Notes: generated by a model not told the origin, from the letters alone. Positions 9,045 to 17,041 are shown, counted from the first letter of the stretch. The stretch is DNA of 28,398 nt from Oscillospiraceae bacterium (GCA_015064195.1 SVSO01000011.1:1-28398); one strand, 5' to 3'. Made by a program: numbers and translations.

Positions 9045-9518
9045 TTATGTATTGATAAACTGTTCAAATTTTCGCTCGTCCACCCGCAGATGTACCCATT
9101 CATCAAGCGTTTCGGCACCCATGCTGCGGTAGAATTCGAGGGAAGGCGTGTTCCAGTCGAGACAGCACCATTCGAGCCGTCCGCAGTTCTCCGCCTTGGC
9201 GATTTTCGCAAGAGTATGAAGCAGTGCTTTGCCGATGCCTTCACCTCTGCGCTCCGGCATAACGAACAGATCCTCAAGATAGATCCCCTTGCGGCATTTG
9301 AAGGTGGAAAGATTGTAGAACCACAGCGCAAATCCCACGATTGCGCCGCCATCCTCGGCGACGAGACAATGTCCCACGCCGGAATCAAAGAGAAGGGCTT
9401 CCAGATCGCTTTTCGCCGCTGTGACGAGATCGCTCATTTTTTCATATTCGGCAAGGGCACAAATGAGCGCGAATATGGCATTGCTGTCCGCTCTGAGGGC
9501 TTCTCGGATCTTAACCAT
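9045..9518 (-). CDS. GNAT acetyltransferase, SSAT-like
   Basis: A 157-residue single-domain GCN5-related N-acetyltransferase. The acetyl-CoA loop RRGEGIGKALL (90-100) and the preceding YLEDLFVMPE beta-strand are clear. GFALWFYNLSTFKCRKGIYL (62-81) is characteristic of the spermidine/spermine (diamine) acetyltransferase-like subgroup, so a polyamine or other primary amine is the likeliest acceptor; this is known only at subgroup level. The ATG overlaps the final eight bases of the upstream GHL6 gene (ATGGTTAA), and the next GH36 gene begins 11 bases later, so it is firmly embedded in the glycosidase operon. Acetylation of an amino sugar product is a possible contextual role but is not shown by any motif. 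Confidence 0.85.
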   Translation of the reverse strand: MVKIREALRADSNAIFALICALAEYEKMSDLVTAAKSDLEALLFDSGVGHCLVAEDGGAIVGFALWFYNLSTFKCRKGIYLEDLFVMPERRGEGIGKALLHTLAKIAKAENCGRLEWCCLDWNTPSLEFYRSMGAETLDEWVHLRVDERKFEQFINT

Positions 9519-11487
9519 CGATGATCACCATGGCGTGGAGATCCACCTTGTCAACGGCAATGTGAACATAGCCGTTCTCGTAGGTGTACGAAAGCGCCGT
9601 CTCCACGATTCTGCCGTCCTGATACTCCGCCTTGTAAACCCGCTTCGGTGCAGTCGGAACTGCTGCGGTGAGGCTGATGCCGTACAGGGGGATGATGTCC
9701 TCGATGACTTCGATTCCGTTGCCGCGCTTGGTGGTGTGGGCAAAGAGCAGATGAGCCACATAGCGGTTTTCGTCTGCCTGATGGGTGTAGGTGACAATGC
9801 CGCGGTCGGGGAGATTTGTCTTGACGGACGGACGATCCAGCAGTGCGGCGATCATGTGCAGTGCCAGCTCCTTCAGGTGATACGAGCCCTTCTCCGCGTA
9901 ATCATGGAACAGATTCCACGCGATGTAGCCGGTGTTCGCCGTCAGAATCGCACCGGGACGGTCAGCGCCGGGATCGTTGGGCGTATGCTGATGGGAGCAG
10001 AAATGCTCGGGGGCGCGGTTGAAGTAGCTTTCCTCCAGCAGTGCCTCCACGGTGCCGCCGACAGCCTTCACATTTCTTGCAGGCTGATACATGACATACG
10101 CGGTCTTTCCGTTGACGGCATCGTATTCCGGCACCATGTAGTTCGGACAGAATGCGTTTTTGCCCTCATATTCCACGCCCAGCGGAAGCGCAAATTCATC
10201 CGCATCCGCTTTGAGACCGGATTCACCGGAGCAGAGGATCTTGCCGCCTGCCGCAAGATAGGCGTTCAGCTTTGCCGCCAGTGCATCGTCAATGCGCACC
10301 ACGTCGGGCAGGATGAGCAGCTTGTAGGGCATGAGATCCTCGTACTGGTCAACCAGATGGAAGAGATACTTGCCCTCCAGCAGAATGCGGCACGCACCCA
10401 CATCATAGGGGCAGTTGCGGTCGGGATTAGCGGTAAACGCCTCGGCACTCAGAACGGCGATGTCGGTGATATGCCGCGCACCTGTCACATATGGCTCCTT
10501 CGCTTCCACCTCGGCGTATGCCTTGCCGATTAAGTTGTAGGTGGAGAGATTCATCTCGCCGGTGGGATGGAGCTGGTCGCCGATGGAGCATTTTGCGCCC
10601 TCTGCGATGGACAGTGCCGCCTCATACCGGAGCGCGTTGGGATGCTTGAAGCCGCCGAATTCGCCCCATGTGGTGTGGAATTTGCCCGTCATGCCGAGAA
10701 ATTCCATGTCGAGGGTGCGGCTGTATGCGGCAGACATGGGGAAGTGGTCATAGCCCCAGCCGCCTGTGGGCAGGCTCTCAAGCTCCAGATGGGTATCAAA
10801 GCCGGCGTGATCACGGCGGCCGCGGGTGATGTTGCCCGCATTGTGGAAGATTGTGGTGTCGGGATTGTATTTGCGGACGGCTTCCTCACAGCGGCGGCAG
10901 TATTCGGCGTAGACCATCATACCGTGCTCGCGAACCTGTGCAGGATCGTGGGGATCCATGCCTTTTTCGCGCATGGATTCGAGGCAGTACTGGCAGTAGC
11001 AGACGCGGGGCGCGGAGATGTCAAGGAAGATGCCGGTGGGATTGTAGCGGGCCATGACCTCCTCGATCTGTGCGGCGAGGACATCCATGTAGGGCGTGTT
11101 GTAGCAGAGTCCGTGATAATGTGCGCCGTTTAAAAAGTCCGGGCCGCCGCTCGGTGAACCCTTCAGGCAGTGCTCGGGATGCCGTCTGGCGTATTTTTCA
11201 TCAAGACCTGCGGAAAGGTATACCGGCGCGTTGACATCGATCTCGCGGCAGGCTTCAAGCTCTGCACCGAGAAGATCGAAGCCGTTCAGCTTCGGATGGA
11301 TCTCGTTGGCCGTGGAGGGATGGTATGCCCAGCCGTGGTGGCACTTGGAGAAAACGGTGATGGAGTTCACATGGCCGGCGATGAGCGCGGCCTGAAACTG
11401 TGCTTTGTCGAATTTGTCGCCCACGGACGGAACGCATTCGGATGTGTGAAAGTCAAGATGAACCTGACGATAACGGATCGGCTTCAT
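9511..11487 (-). CDS. GHL6-type putative glycoside hydrolase
   Basis: A 658-residue protein without signal peptide. The N-terminal half resembles the hypothetical glycosyl hydrolase 6 (GHL6) TIM-barrel family: MKPIRYRQVHLDFHTSE at the start, a histidine-rich FSKCHHGWAYHP stretch, and GIFLDISAPRVCYCQYC with its conserved CxCxxC pattern. The second half contains a beta-galactosidase trimerisation-like (flavodoxin-like) domain, with YKLLILPDVVRIDD and AYLAAGGKILCSGESG. These proteins are generally viewed as uncharacterised alpha-fucosidase/beta-galactosidase-like enzymes; the substrate is unknown. The frame is open from 11562, but ATG 11487 is preceded by GAGGT and gives the conserved N-terminus. 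It is the first gene of the operon, downstream of a near-perfect promoter. Confidence 0.82.
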   Translation of the reverse strand: MKPIRYRQVHLDFHTSECVPSVGDKFDKAQFQAALIAGHVNSITVFSKCHHGWAYHPSTANEIHPKLNGFDLLGAELEACREIDVNAPVYLSAGLDEKYARRHPEHCLKGSPSGGPDFLNGAHYHGLCYNTPYMDVLAAQIEEVMARYNPTGIFLDISAPRVCYCQYCLESMREKGMDPHDPAQVREHGMMVYAEYCRRCEEAVRKYNPDTTIFHNAGNITRGRRDHAGFDTHLELESLPTGGWGYDHFPMSAAYSRTLDMEFLGMTGKFHTTWGEFGGFKHPNALRYEAALSIAEGAKCSIGDQLHPTGEMNLSTYNLIGKAYAEVEAKEPYVTGARHITDIAVLSAEAFTANPDRNCPYDVGACRILLEGKYLFHLVDQYEDLMPYKLLILPDVVRIDDALAAKLNAYLAAGGKILCSGESGLKADADEFALPLGVEYEGKNAFCPNYMVPEYDAVNGKTAYVMYQPARNVKAVGGTVEALLEESYFNRAPEHFCSHQHTPNDPGADRPGAILTANTGYIAWNLFHDYAEKGSYHLKELALHMIAALLDRPSVKTNLPDRGIVTYTHQADENRYVAHLLFAHTTKRGNGIEVIEDIIPLYGISLTAAVPTAPKRVYKAEYQDGRIVETALSYTYENGYVHIAVDKVDLHAMVIIDG

Positions 11488-11533
11488 AATAATTACCTCA
11501 TTTTGAAAAATTCCGATGGATTCGGTTAAAATA

Positions 11534-11562
11534 ATGATACAATAAATCCGGCGGAAAGTCAA
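11534..11562 (-). promoter_or_regulatory. Sigma-A promoter of glycosidase operon
   Basis: Minus strand TTGACT (11557-11562), 17-base spacer, TATCAT (11534-11539), 47 bases before the GHL6 start. I see no obvious catabolite-repression palindrome in the leader. Confidence 0.85.
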
Positions 11563-11610
11563 GGGAATGCGGCGGAGTTTCCGGTTTTATACCATAAAAA
11601 ATGCTGGAAA

Positions 11611-13095
11611 TTACAATTCAAACCAGAATGTTGAGCCTTCGCCGATCCGGCTTTCCACGCCATAACGGGCATGGTGCAGCTCCAAAATGGATTTGACGAT
11701 GGACAGTCCGAGCCCCGAGCCGGTGACAGCGCGGCGATGGAGCTTGTCCACCTTGTAATAGCGATCCCAGATGTTGGGGATCTCCTCCGGCGCGATGCCC
11801 TCGCCGCGGTCGGTGACTTCAATGCGCACCCGGTTCACGTCGTTCTCGGTGGTGACGCGCTGGGTGACGGTGACGGTCTTGTCGCCGTCGGAATGGGTGA
11901 TGGCATTGTTGATGAAGTTGTAGATGACCTGCAGGATGCGGGTACGGTCGGCAGTCACCATGACCTCGGTATCGCTGCGGAATTCGATGACCCAGCCGTC
12001 CTGCTCCGTCAGCTTGGAGAAGCGGCCGATGACCTCCCGCACCGTCTCTGTCAGATTGAATTGCTCCGGCATCAGCTCCTGCGTGCCGGACTGAAGGCGG
12101 GAAATGTCCAGCACATCATTGACCAGCGACGACAGCCGCTCGGCTTCATCGATGATGATCTGCACATTTTCCGGCGTGTTTTCACCGGGAATATCCCGCA
12201 TGACCTCCGCATAGCCTTTAATCATGGTCAGCGGTGTGCGCAGATCATGGGAAATGTTGGCGATCAGCTCACGCTGGAGGGCACCGGTTTTGGAAAGCTC
12301 CTCGGCGGCATAATTCAGCGTGTCGGAAAGCTCGGCGATCTCCCGGTAGCCGCCGGCACTGAATTTGATAGCGTAATTGCCCTCCGCCAGCTGACTTGCG
12401 CCCCGGTTGATGCGCACGATGGGGCGGGCAACGTGACGTGCCAGCACAAAGGAGAGAATGAGCGCCAGCACGCTCATGATGATGCTGATGAGGATCAGCT
12501 CCGATTCGAGGGTGCGAACGGTGGAATCCACGGGGGAGATGGTGGTGTTGAGGATGACGATCATATCCCGGCCGCGGACCTCGGACGGCACCACGCGGGT
12601 GTAGATGAAGCTTTCGTCCGCGCTCATTTCTTCCTGCGGAGAGTCCGTACCAAAATGAGCAGAGGCATCGTACCAGACGCTGTGGAACGCATCCAGCCGG
12701 AAGCTGTCCAGCCATTCGCCGCCATTCTGCACGGCGAAGGAATAAAGAAGATAGATGCTTCGCGCTGTCAGCTCGTGGATCACGCAGTCGGAGATGGTCT
12801 CCTCCGAGGCGATAATGTTGCCCTGCTCGTCAAGGATCAGCGCACAGAACTGCCGCTCCAGCGCAGTTTCGGAGGCAAGGGCACGCAGGGAAGTGTTGTC
12901 AAGCTCGATGTTCTCGCAGATGACATCGGCGGAGCGTCTGATCTCGGAGATGCGGATGGTTTTGTAGATCTGTCCGAAGAAAACCACCTGAAAAAGCCAG
13001 AGCAGTCCCAGAAGAAGCAGAAGAAAGAGCATCATATAGAAAAACAGCTTCCACCGGATGCCGATCTTGCTGCCGTTGCGCTTACCTTGATTCAA
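11611..13095 (-). CDS. Sensor histidine kinase
   Basis: A 494-residue membrane histidine kinase. Transmembrane helix 1 spans about 17-40, an extracytoplasmic sensor domain about 41-198, and helix 2 about 199-219. A HAMP domain (about 220-272) follows, then the HisKA domain with ANISHDLRTPL and phospho-acceptor His283. The ATPase domain has an N box (NFINNAITHS, 393-402), G1 (DRGEGI, 429-434) and G2 (GSGLGLSIVKS). All catalytic motifs are intact. The gene overlaps the 3' end of the upstream response regulator by 14 bases, a standard arrangement for a cognate pair. The sensor domain has no recognised ligand-binding fold, so the signal is unknown. No clear terminator is seen after the stop. Confidence 0.95.
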   Translation of the reverse strand: MNQGKRNGSKIGIRWKLFFYMMLFLLLLLGLLWLFQVVFFGQIYKTIRISEIRRSADVICENIELDNTSLRALASETALERQFCALILDEQGNIIASEETISDCVIHELTARSIYLLYSFAVQNGGEWLDSFRLDAFHSVWYDASAHFGTDSPQEEMSADESFIYTRVVPSEVRGRDMIVILNTTISPVDSTVRTLESELILISIIMSVLALILSFVLARHVARPIVRINRGASQLAEGNYAIKFSAGGYREIAELSDTLNYAAEELSKTGALQRELIANISHDLRTPLTMIKGYAEVMRDIPGENTPENVQIIIDEAERLSSLVNDVLDISRLQSGTQELMPEQFNLTETVREVIGRFSKLTEQDGWVIEFRSDTEVMVTADRTRILQVIYNFINNAITHSDGDKTVTVTQRVTTENDVNRVRIEVTDRGEGIAPEEIPNIWDRYYKVDKLHRRAVTGSGLGLSIVKSILELHHARYGVESRIGEGSTFWFEL

Positions 13096-13762
13096 AGCGG
13101 TATCCCACCCCTCGCAGTGTGACGATCAGCCGTGCGTAATCGCCGAGGCTTTTGCGCAGCAGCTTGATGTGGGTGTCCAGCGTCCGGTCATCGCCGTAGA
13201 AATCGTAGCCCCAGACCTCGGTGATGAGCTTTTCGCGGGAGAGGGCGATGTTGCGGTTTCTCAGCATATAGAAGAACAGATCGTACTCCTTCGGTGACAT
13301 ATCCACCCGCTCACCGTCCACATAGACGAGCCGCGCGGTGATGTCCGCCTTCAGCCCGCCGATCTCCACGATCTCGTTCTGATCCTTGGGCGCGGCACTC
13401 GTGCGGGCGCGGTTCATCACGGCACCGATCCGGAGCATCAGCTCCTTGGGCGAGAAGGGCTTGACCACATAGTCGTCGATGCCAAGCTCGAAGCCGTTGA
13501 TCTTGTCGTATTCTTCGCCTCTTGCGGAGAGCATGATGATGGGAGTATCCTTGATGCGGCGGATCTCCCGGCAGGCGGAAAAGCCGTCCAGCTCCGGCAT
13601 CATGATGTCCATGATGATAATGTCGAAATCCCGCTCGCGGCAGAGCTTCACTGCCTGCATACCGTCGGCGGCTTCCGTGACCTCGTGGCCCTCAAATTCA
13701 GCGTATTTGCGGATGAGCTTGCGGATCATCTCCTCGTCATCCACCGTCAGGATCTTGTACAT
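13082..13762 (-). CDS. OmpR/PhoB-family response regulator
   Basis: A 226-residue two-domain regulator. The receiver domain has acidic residues Asp8-Asp9, phospho-acceptor Asp52 in IIIMDIMMPELDG, Ser79 and Lys101 (VVKPFSPKEL). The C-terminal winged helix is of the OmpR type, with MSPKEYDLFFYMLRN and DDRTLDTHIKLLRKSLG, and ends in LRGVGYRFE. ATG 13762 is preferred over upstream in-frame codons because GAAAGGA lies at the right distance and the conserved MYKILTVDDE sequence starts there. It is transcribed first, with the histidine kinase overlapping its end. A near-consensus promoter lies immediately upstream; the target genes cannot be told from the window. Confidence 0.95.
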   Translation of the reverse strand: MYKILTVDDEEMIRKLIRKYAEFEGHEVTEAADGMQAVKLCRERDFDIIIMDIMMPELDGFSACREIRRIKDTPIIMLSARGEEYDKINGFELGIDDYVVKPFSPKELMLRIGAVMNRARTSAAPKDQNEIVEIGGLKADITARLVYVDGERVDMSPKEYDLFFYMLRNRNIALSREKLITEVWGYDFYGDDRTLDTHIKLLRKSLGDYARLIVTLRGVGYRFESR

Positions 13763-13795
13763 GGGATCATTCCTTTCAAAAAAATCTATATAATC

Positions 13796-13824
13796 ATTAT
13801 ACCTTAATTTTCCGTCGATTGCAA
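13796..13824 (-). promoter_or_regulatory. Sigma-A promoter of two-component operon
   Basis: Minus strand TTGCAA (13819-13824), 17-base spacer, TATAAT (13796-13801), about 34 bases before the response-regulator start. Confidence 0.85.
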
Positions 13825-13851
13825 GAGACTTCGCCGAATGTTCACAAAACA

Positions 13852-13882
13852 ATTACCCGAATCACAGATTCGGGTAATTGTT
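13852..13882. terminator. Terminator after mazF
   Basis: CAATTACCCGAATC pairs with GATTCGGGTAATTG across a short loop and is flanked by A- and T-tracts. On the minus strand it lies about 50 bases after the mazF stop, isolating that gene from the two-component promoter. Confidence 0.85.
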
Positions 13883-13931
13883 TTCACTTTTCGCGGGATG
13901 CCGTCATGCGCCGCTCCCTCATGTAAAGCCG

Positions 13932-14315
13932 TCACATCACAGCGGAACCAAGCCCAAAGCTGACACCGATGGCGTCGTTGACCTTTTTCATCACGTCATC
14001 GTCAAGGTGTCCCATTTTTTCCTTCAGCCGTTTTTTGTCGATGGTGCGGATCTGCTCCAGCAGAATGACGGAATCCTTGGCAAGTCCGTGGGATTCGCCC
14101 TGATGCGGCCGATCCGTGGGGGCGGCGTGTACATCAATGTGGGTGGGAAGCCGGGCTTTTCCGACCTGACTGGTGATCGCCGCCGCAATGACCGTGGGGC
14201 TGTATTTGTTGCCCACATCGTTCTGGACGATGAGCACCGGGCGCAGTCCTCCCTGCTCCGAGCCGACCACCGGACTGAGATCGGCGTAATAAATATCTCC
14301 GCGTTTGACCGTCAT
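13932..14315 (-). CDS. mazF: MazF/PemK-type endoribonuclease toxin
   Basis: A 127-residue protein of the MazF/NdoA family, which cuts mRNA at short specific sequences and is normally held inactive by the antitoxin Maz[21 protein letters not shown] at the N-terminus and RPVLIVQND are diagnostic. Arg25 and Thr48 occupy the same positions as the catalytic residues of Bacillus subtilis MazF. The frame opens at 14333, but ATG 14315 has the better ribosome site (GGAGAG) and the conserved start. The usual antitoxin gene immediately upstream, and the neighbouring alanine racemase gene common in Firmicutes, are missing: the 250 bases upstream hold no convincing coding sequence on this strand before the tRNA. 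The promoter is not clear. Confidence 0.92.
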   Translation of the reverse strand: MTVKRGDIYYADLSPVVGSEQGGLRPVLIVQNDVGNKYSPTVIAAAITSQVGKARLPTHIDVHAAPTDRPHQGESHGLAKDSVILLEQIRTIDKKRLKEKMGHLDDDVMKKVNDAIGVSFGLGSAVM

Positions 14316-14520
14316 GAAACATTCACTCTCCATGCTTTTTATTTTACGGTATTATTTTGACCCCGACGCGGGAATTTTAAACATGGCAGACGATGAAAAT
14401 TTTTCGCCGGCCACTATCAGTATATCGGAGCGGCATACAGAAGGTGCGGCGGCGCGAAGCTGTCAGCGTGCGCTGTTTGATGCTGTCGAAAAAAATACGG
14501 TGAAAATTGCGGCGGATGAC

Positions 14521-14549
14521 TTGACAAACGGCGGGAATTCGTATATAAT
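14521..14549 (+). promoter_or_regulatory. Consensus promoter of tRNA-Gly
   Basis: Perfect TTGACA (14521-14526), 17-base spacer and perfect TATAAT (14544-14549), 15 bases before the tRNA. This is the strongest promoter in the window, as expected for a stable RNA. Confidence 0.9.
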
Positions 14550-14564
14550 ATTATTTGGAGAAAC

Positions 14565-14638
14565 GCAGGGTTAGTTCATCGGTAGAACGGTCGCTTCCCA
14601 AGCCACAGAGGCGGGTTCGATTCCCGTACCCTGCTCCA
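14565..14638 (+). tRNA. tRNA-Gly (anticodon CCC)
   Basis: The 74-base sequence folds as a cloverleaf: acceptor GCAGGGT/ACCCTGC (7 perfect pairs), D stem GTTC/GAAC, anticodon loop TTCCCAA with anticodon CCC reading GGG glycine codons, a four-base variable loop, T arm GCGGG-TTCGATT-CCCGT, discriminator T and an encoded CCA. The anticodon stem GTCGC/GCCAC has an internal C-C mismatch (positions 29-41). It is a single-gene unit with its own promoter and terminator. Confidence 0.93.
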
Positions 14639-14640
14639 GA

Positions 14641-14679
14641 AAAGTCCGCAGAAGGCTATGCCTTCTGCGGACTTTTTGT
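14641..14679 (+). terminator. Terminator of tRNA-Gly
   Basis: AAAAGTCCGCAGAAGGC pairs with GCCTTCTGCGGACTTTT across TAT, followed by a T-run. The 17-base stem starts two bases after the tRNA and also abuts the stop codon of the convergent CapA gene, so it probably serves both strands. Confidence 0.9.
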
Positions 14680-15968
14680 TACCATTTGCAGATTCCGATG
14701 CCGTCCCGCATCGAAATTTCCACACCGAAGGGCCGGGAAAGATCGGCGAGCCGCTCCATAAAGGAGACATCGCCGCCGGTGTACGGCAGTCCCTCGTCGC
14801 ATTTTTTGCTCTTCATCCACAGATTCACGGGCAGAAGCTCAAGTCGGGTCAGATCGCCGTTTTCATCCGTCTCCCAATAAGGTACGACGGCTTCGTTCAT
14901 CTTTTTATCCTCCATCAGTCCGCGGGTGAAATCCTTCGACCGCTTGGCCAGCAGCTCGTGCACCGTGGCATCGGAGGTGAGTCCCTGCGTCACATAGAAC
15001 TCCTCCGGCGCGAATTCCACGCTGTACAGCTGGAGCACAAAATCGCCGAGCGAATAGAAAATGGGCCGGTTTTTGTAGACTTCGATGGGGCGGAGCAGAT
15101 GCGGGCCGTGACCGATGACCGCATTCACACCCTCATCAATGCAGAAATGGGCGAAATCCATGAGAAAATCTGCCGGTTCTTCCTTGGTCAGCCCCGACAG
15201 CTGATGGGAATGCACGGAGATGACCACTTCATCCGCCTGCAGCTTCGCTTCGAAGATGGCTTTCTTCACCCGGGCAAGATCGGCGGGATGGCAGGTCTGC
15301 ACCCGGCGGAATTCGTCGCCGCACTCAAACATCAGCGAGCCGAGCAGATAGCTGTTCTCCGGAAGCGGCGGACGATAGCCCTCCGCGCGGGTGATGTTGA
15401 TGGCCGCATTGATACCGGTGCGCTCGCCGATGTCCACGATCTGCGCAAAAGCATCCGGCGGCACGATGAGCTTTTCCTCAACGCGCAGACCGTTGATACC
15501 GGGGCGGCCCTTGATGCGGCGGGACTGCTCACCTGCCATGGCCGCGGGATTGAAGGAGGTGTTGACGGCGATGTAGGCGACCCGTCCGGCGGGCGTGTCG
15601 AGATAAGCGGGAGCGGCGGCCTGCGCTAAATTTTCGCCGATGCCGCACTGAACAAGCCCGGCCTCATCGATGTAGCGTTTGGTGCAGAGAAGCCCCTCGT
15701 AATTGAAGTCCATGGCGTGATTGTTGTTGAAGGTGACGGCATTGAAGCCGAAATTCTTCAGATCCCGGATGGCGCGGGGATCACAGCGAAGATAAGTGCC
15801 GCCGGAATATTGGGACACGGGGCATTCGCCCTCAAAGTTTAGCGTCGTCTCCAGATTGAAAAAACGCGCATCGCCGCGGCGGATGAAATCTCCGATATCG
15901 TCAAATCCTTTGTAGGTTTCATAGATTCTGCGCTGGATGAGTGCGTCGCCTGCTGCTGTATGTTTCAT
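14679..15968 (-). CDS. CapA-family (PGA_cap) metallophosphatase-like protein
   Basis: A 429-residue protein of the bacterial capsule synthesis CapA family, which shares a calcineurin-like metallophosphatase fold. Visible landmarks are AGDALI (residues 6-11), FFNLETTL, TFNNNHAMDF, ISVHSHQL and GHGPHLLRPIEVYKNRPIFY followed by SLGDFVLQ near the C-terminal third. In capsule operons CapA helps export or anchor poly-gamma-glutamate. Here there is no signal peptide or transmembrane helix and no capBC partner, so it is probably one of the many soluble CapA-like proteins of unknown substrate. Start ATG 15968 follows AAAGGAAG. It has its own promoter, whose -35 overlaps the stop codon of the upstream AraC gene. 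Confidence 0.85.
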   Translation of the reverse strand: MKHTAAGDALIQRRIYETYKGFDDIGDFIRRGDARFFNLETTLNFEGECPVSQYSGGTYLRCDPRAIRDLKNFGFNAVTFNNNHAMDFNYEGLLCTKRYIDEAGLVQCGIGENLAQAAAPAYLDTPAGRVAYIAVNTSFNPAAMAGEQSRRIKGRPGINGLRVEEKLIVPPDAFAQIVDIGERTGINAAINITRAEGYRPPLPENSYLLGSLMFECGDEFRRVQTCHPADLARVKKAIFEAKLQADEVVISVHSHQLSGLTKEEPADFLMDFAHFCIDEGVNAVIGHGPHLLRPIEVYKNRPIFYSLGDFVLQLYSVEFAPEEFYVTQGLTSDATVHELLAKRSKDFTRGLMEDKKMNEAVVPYWETDENGDLTRLELLPVNLWMKSKKCDEGLPYTGGDVSFMERLADLSRPFGVEISMRDGIGICKW

Positions 15969-16003
15969 GCTGTGCTTCCTTTTATATTACTTTTGATAGC
16001 TCC

Positions 16004-16032
16004 ATTATAACATACAGATGCGAAAATGTCAA
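16004..16032 (-). promoter_or_regulatory. Consensus promoter of the CapA gene
   Basis: Minus strand TTGACA (16027-16032), 17-base spacer, TATAAT (16004-16009). The -35 contains the TGA stop codon of the AraC gene, so the promoter partly lies in coding sequence. Confidence 0.87.
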
Positions 16033-16856
16033 GCAAGATTATCGTTATTTTTCAGATATTCCCGGGGTGTCATGCCGAAGACGCGCCGGAAGCTGCGGAT
16101 GAGGCCGCTGGCGTCGGAAAAACCGCAGGCTTCGGCGGCGGATTCCACGGTGGAGCCGTCCCGCAGAAGGCTGACGGCATGACGGAGACGGCAGTGGGTC
16201 AGATAATCGCCGAGGGTACTGCCGGTGTATTTTTTGAAAGCGGTCATCAGCGTGGTGCGGCCCACATGAAACCGGTGCGCAAGGTCAGCGGCGGTGAGGG
16301 GAGAGGAGAAATTCTGCTCGATATGGGTGAGAATATCCGTGATGAAGGAGGGAACGCTTCCGCTGCCGGAAGACTGGGTGTCTGCACAGTCGGCAAGGCG
16401 GCTGAGCAGATAATAGGTGAGCAGACGTTTGCGGAAGGGTGTCGGCTCGCGCTTGATCTGCTGGATGATGGTCTTGCAGATCTCCGCCTGCTCGGGCGTT
16501 GGGGTGAGAATGCTGCCGTGATCGCCGAACAGGGCGGAAAATGACGGCCATTCCGGGAAATAATCAGCGGCGAATTCGTGGGTGAACACGAGATAGATGC
16601 GGCTGTAGAGCGTGTCGGGGCGGCAGAGAATGTAGTGGGGCGTGCCGGGACGGGTGAGCACGATGCGGCAGCCGGTGCCGTCAACGGTGCGGTCGCGCAG
16701 CAGAATGCGCACATTTCCGGTGAGAATGAGATTGATCTCATAAAATGCGTGCTTGTGAAAGTTTGTGACTGAGGTGGAATATCCCTCCCGGTAGCTGACA
16801 TGGACATCCGTCCAGACCTTGCCGAAGTCGTAATCGTAGTGATCGTAAGCGGACAT
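16029..16856 (-). CDS. AraC-family transcriptional regulator
   Basis: A 275-residue regulator. The N-terminal half is a cupin-like sensor domain (HKHAFYEINLILTGNVRILL, then a beta-rich stretch). The C-terminal 100 residues hold the two AraC helix-turn-helix motifs, including AADLAHRFHVGRTTLMTAFK and the second-motif signature SAAEACGFSDASGLIRSFRR followed by GMTPREYL. Such cupin-type members usually sense a sugar or sugar acid and activate a neighbouring catabolic gene. The frame opens upstream at 16931; ATG 16856 is chosen since GGAGG lies seven bases before it, although ATG 16862 is possible. Divergent transcription from the Ldh_2 dehydrogenase gene makes that gene the most likely target. 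Confidence 0.92.
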   Translation of the reverse strand: MSAYDHYDYDFGKVWTDVHVSYREGYSTSVTNFHKHAFYEINLILTGNVRILLRDRTVDGTGCRIVLTRPGTPHYILCRPDTLYSRIYLVFTHEFAADYFPEWPSFSALFGDHGSILTPTPEQAEICKTIIQQIKREPTPFRKRLLTYYLLSRLADCADTQSSGSGSVPSFITDILTHIEQNFSSPLTAADLAHRFHVGRTTLMTAFKKYTGSTLGDYLTHCRLRHAVSLLRDGSTVESAAEACGFSDASGLIRSFRRVFGMTPREYLKNNDNLA

Positions 16857-16877
16857 TTGCATCCCTCCCTTGCTGCT

Positions 16878-16906
16878 ATTATAGCATAAGTCTGAACGGA
16901 AGTCAA
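16878..16906 (-). promoter_or_regulatory. Sigma-A promoter of AraC gene
   Basis: Minus strand TTGACT (16901-16906), 17-base spacer, TATAAT (16878-16883). Confidence 0.85.
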
Positions 16907-16972
16907 GAAAATGACGAAATAATCCTCCCATCCTTCTGCAAAATCTGAACGATAAGCCAATATCTGTGAACG
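16891..16972. promoter_or_regulatory. Candidate AraC operator repeats
   Basis: TCTGAACG occurs at 16891-16898 and again at 16944-16951, in the same orientation and 53 bases apart (about five helical turns), with a looser copy TCTGTGAACG at 16963-16972. The last two lie just upstream of the dehydrogenase promoter and the first overlaps the AraC promoter spacer. Direct-repeat half-sites at helical spacing are typical of AraC proteins. Binding is an inference. Confidence 0.45.
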
Positions 16973-16980
16973 CTCGACCA

Positions 16981-17009
16981 TTGCATTCCGGCAGGCGGCG
17001 GGGTATAAT
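16981..17009 (+). promoter_or_regulatory. Sigma-A promoter of Ldh_2 dehydrogenase gene
   Basis: TTGCAT (16981-16986), 17-base spacer rich in G, TATAAT (17004-17009), 32 bases before the start codon. Confidence 0.83.
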
Positions 17010-17041
17010 AGAAATATCAACAAAAGAAACGGAGATCCCAC

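Noticed and set aside
11563..11610. Possible terminator after the histidine kinase
   Set aside because: TTTCC and GGAAA can pair only imperfectly around an AT-rich loop; not convincing.
11671..13122. 483-codon plus-strand open frame
   Set aside because: Antisense shadow of the histidine kinase gene; low complexity and no family features.
14305..14574. Plus-strand 89-codon frame between mazF and the tRNA, considered as a small gene
   Set aside because: It overlaps the mazF start and runs into the tRNA gene, has no ribosome site and no family resemblance. The 250-base gap appears non-coding apart from the tRNA promoter.
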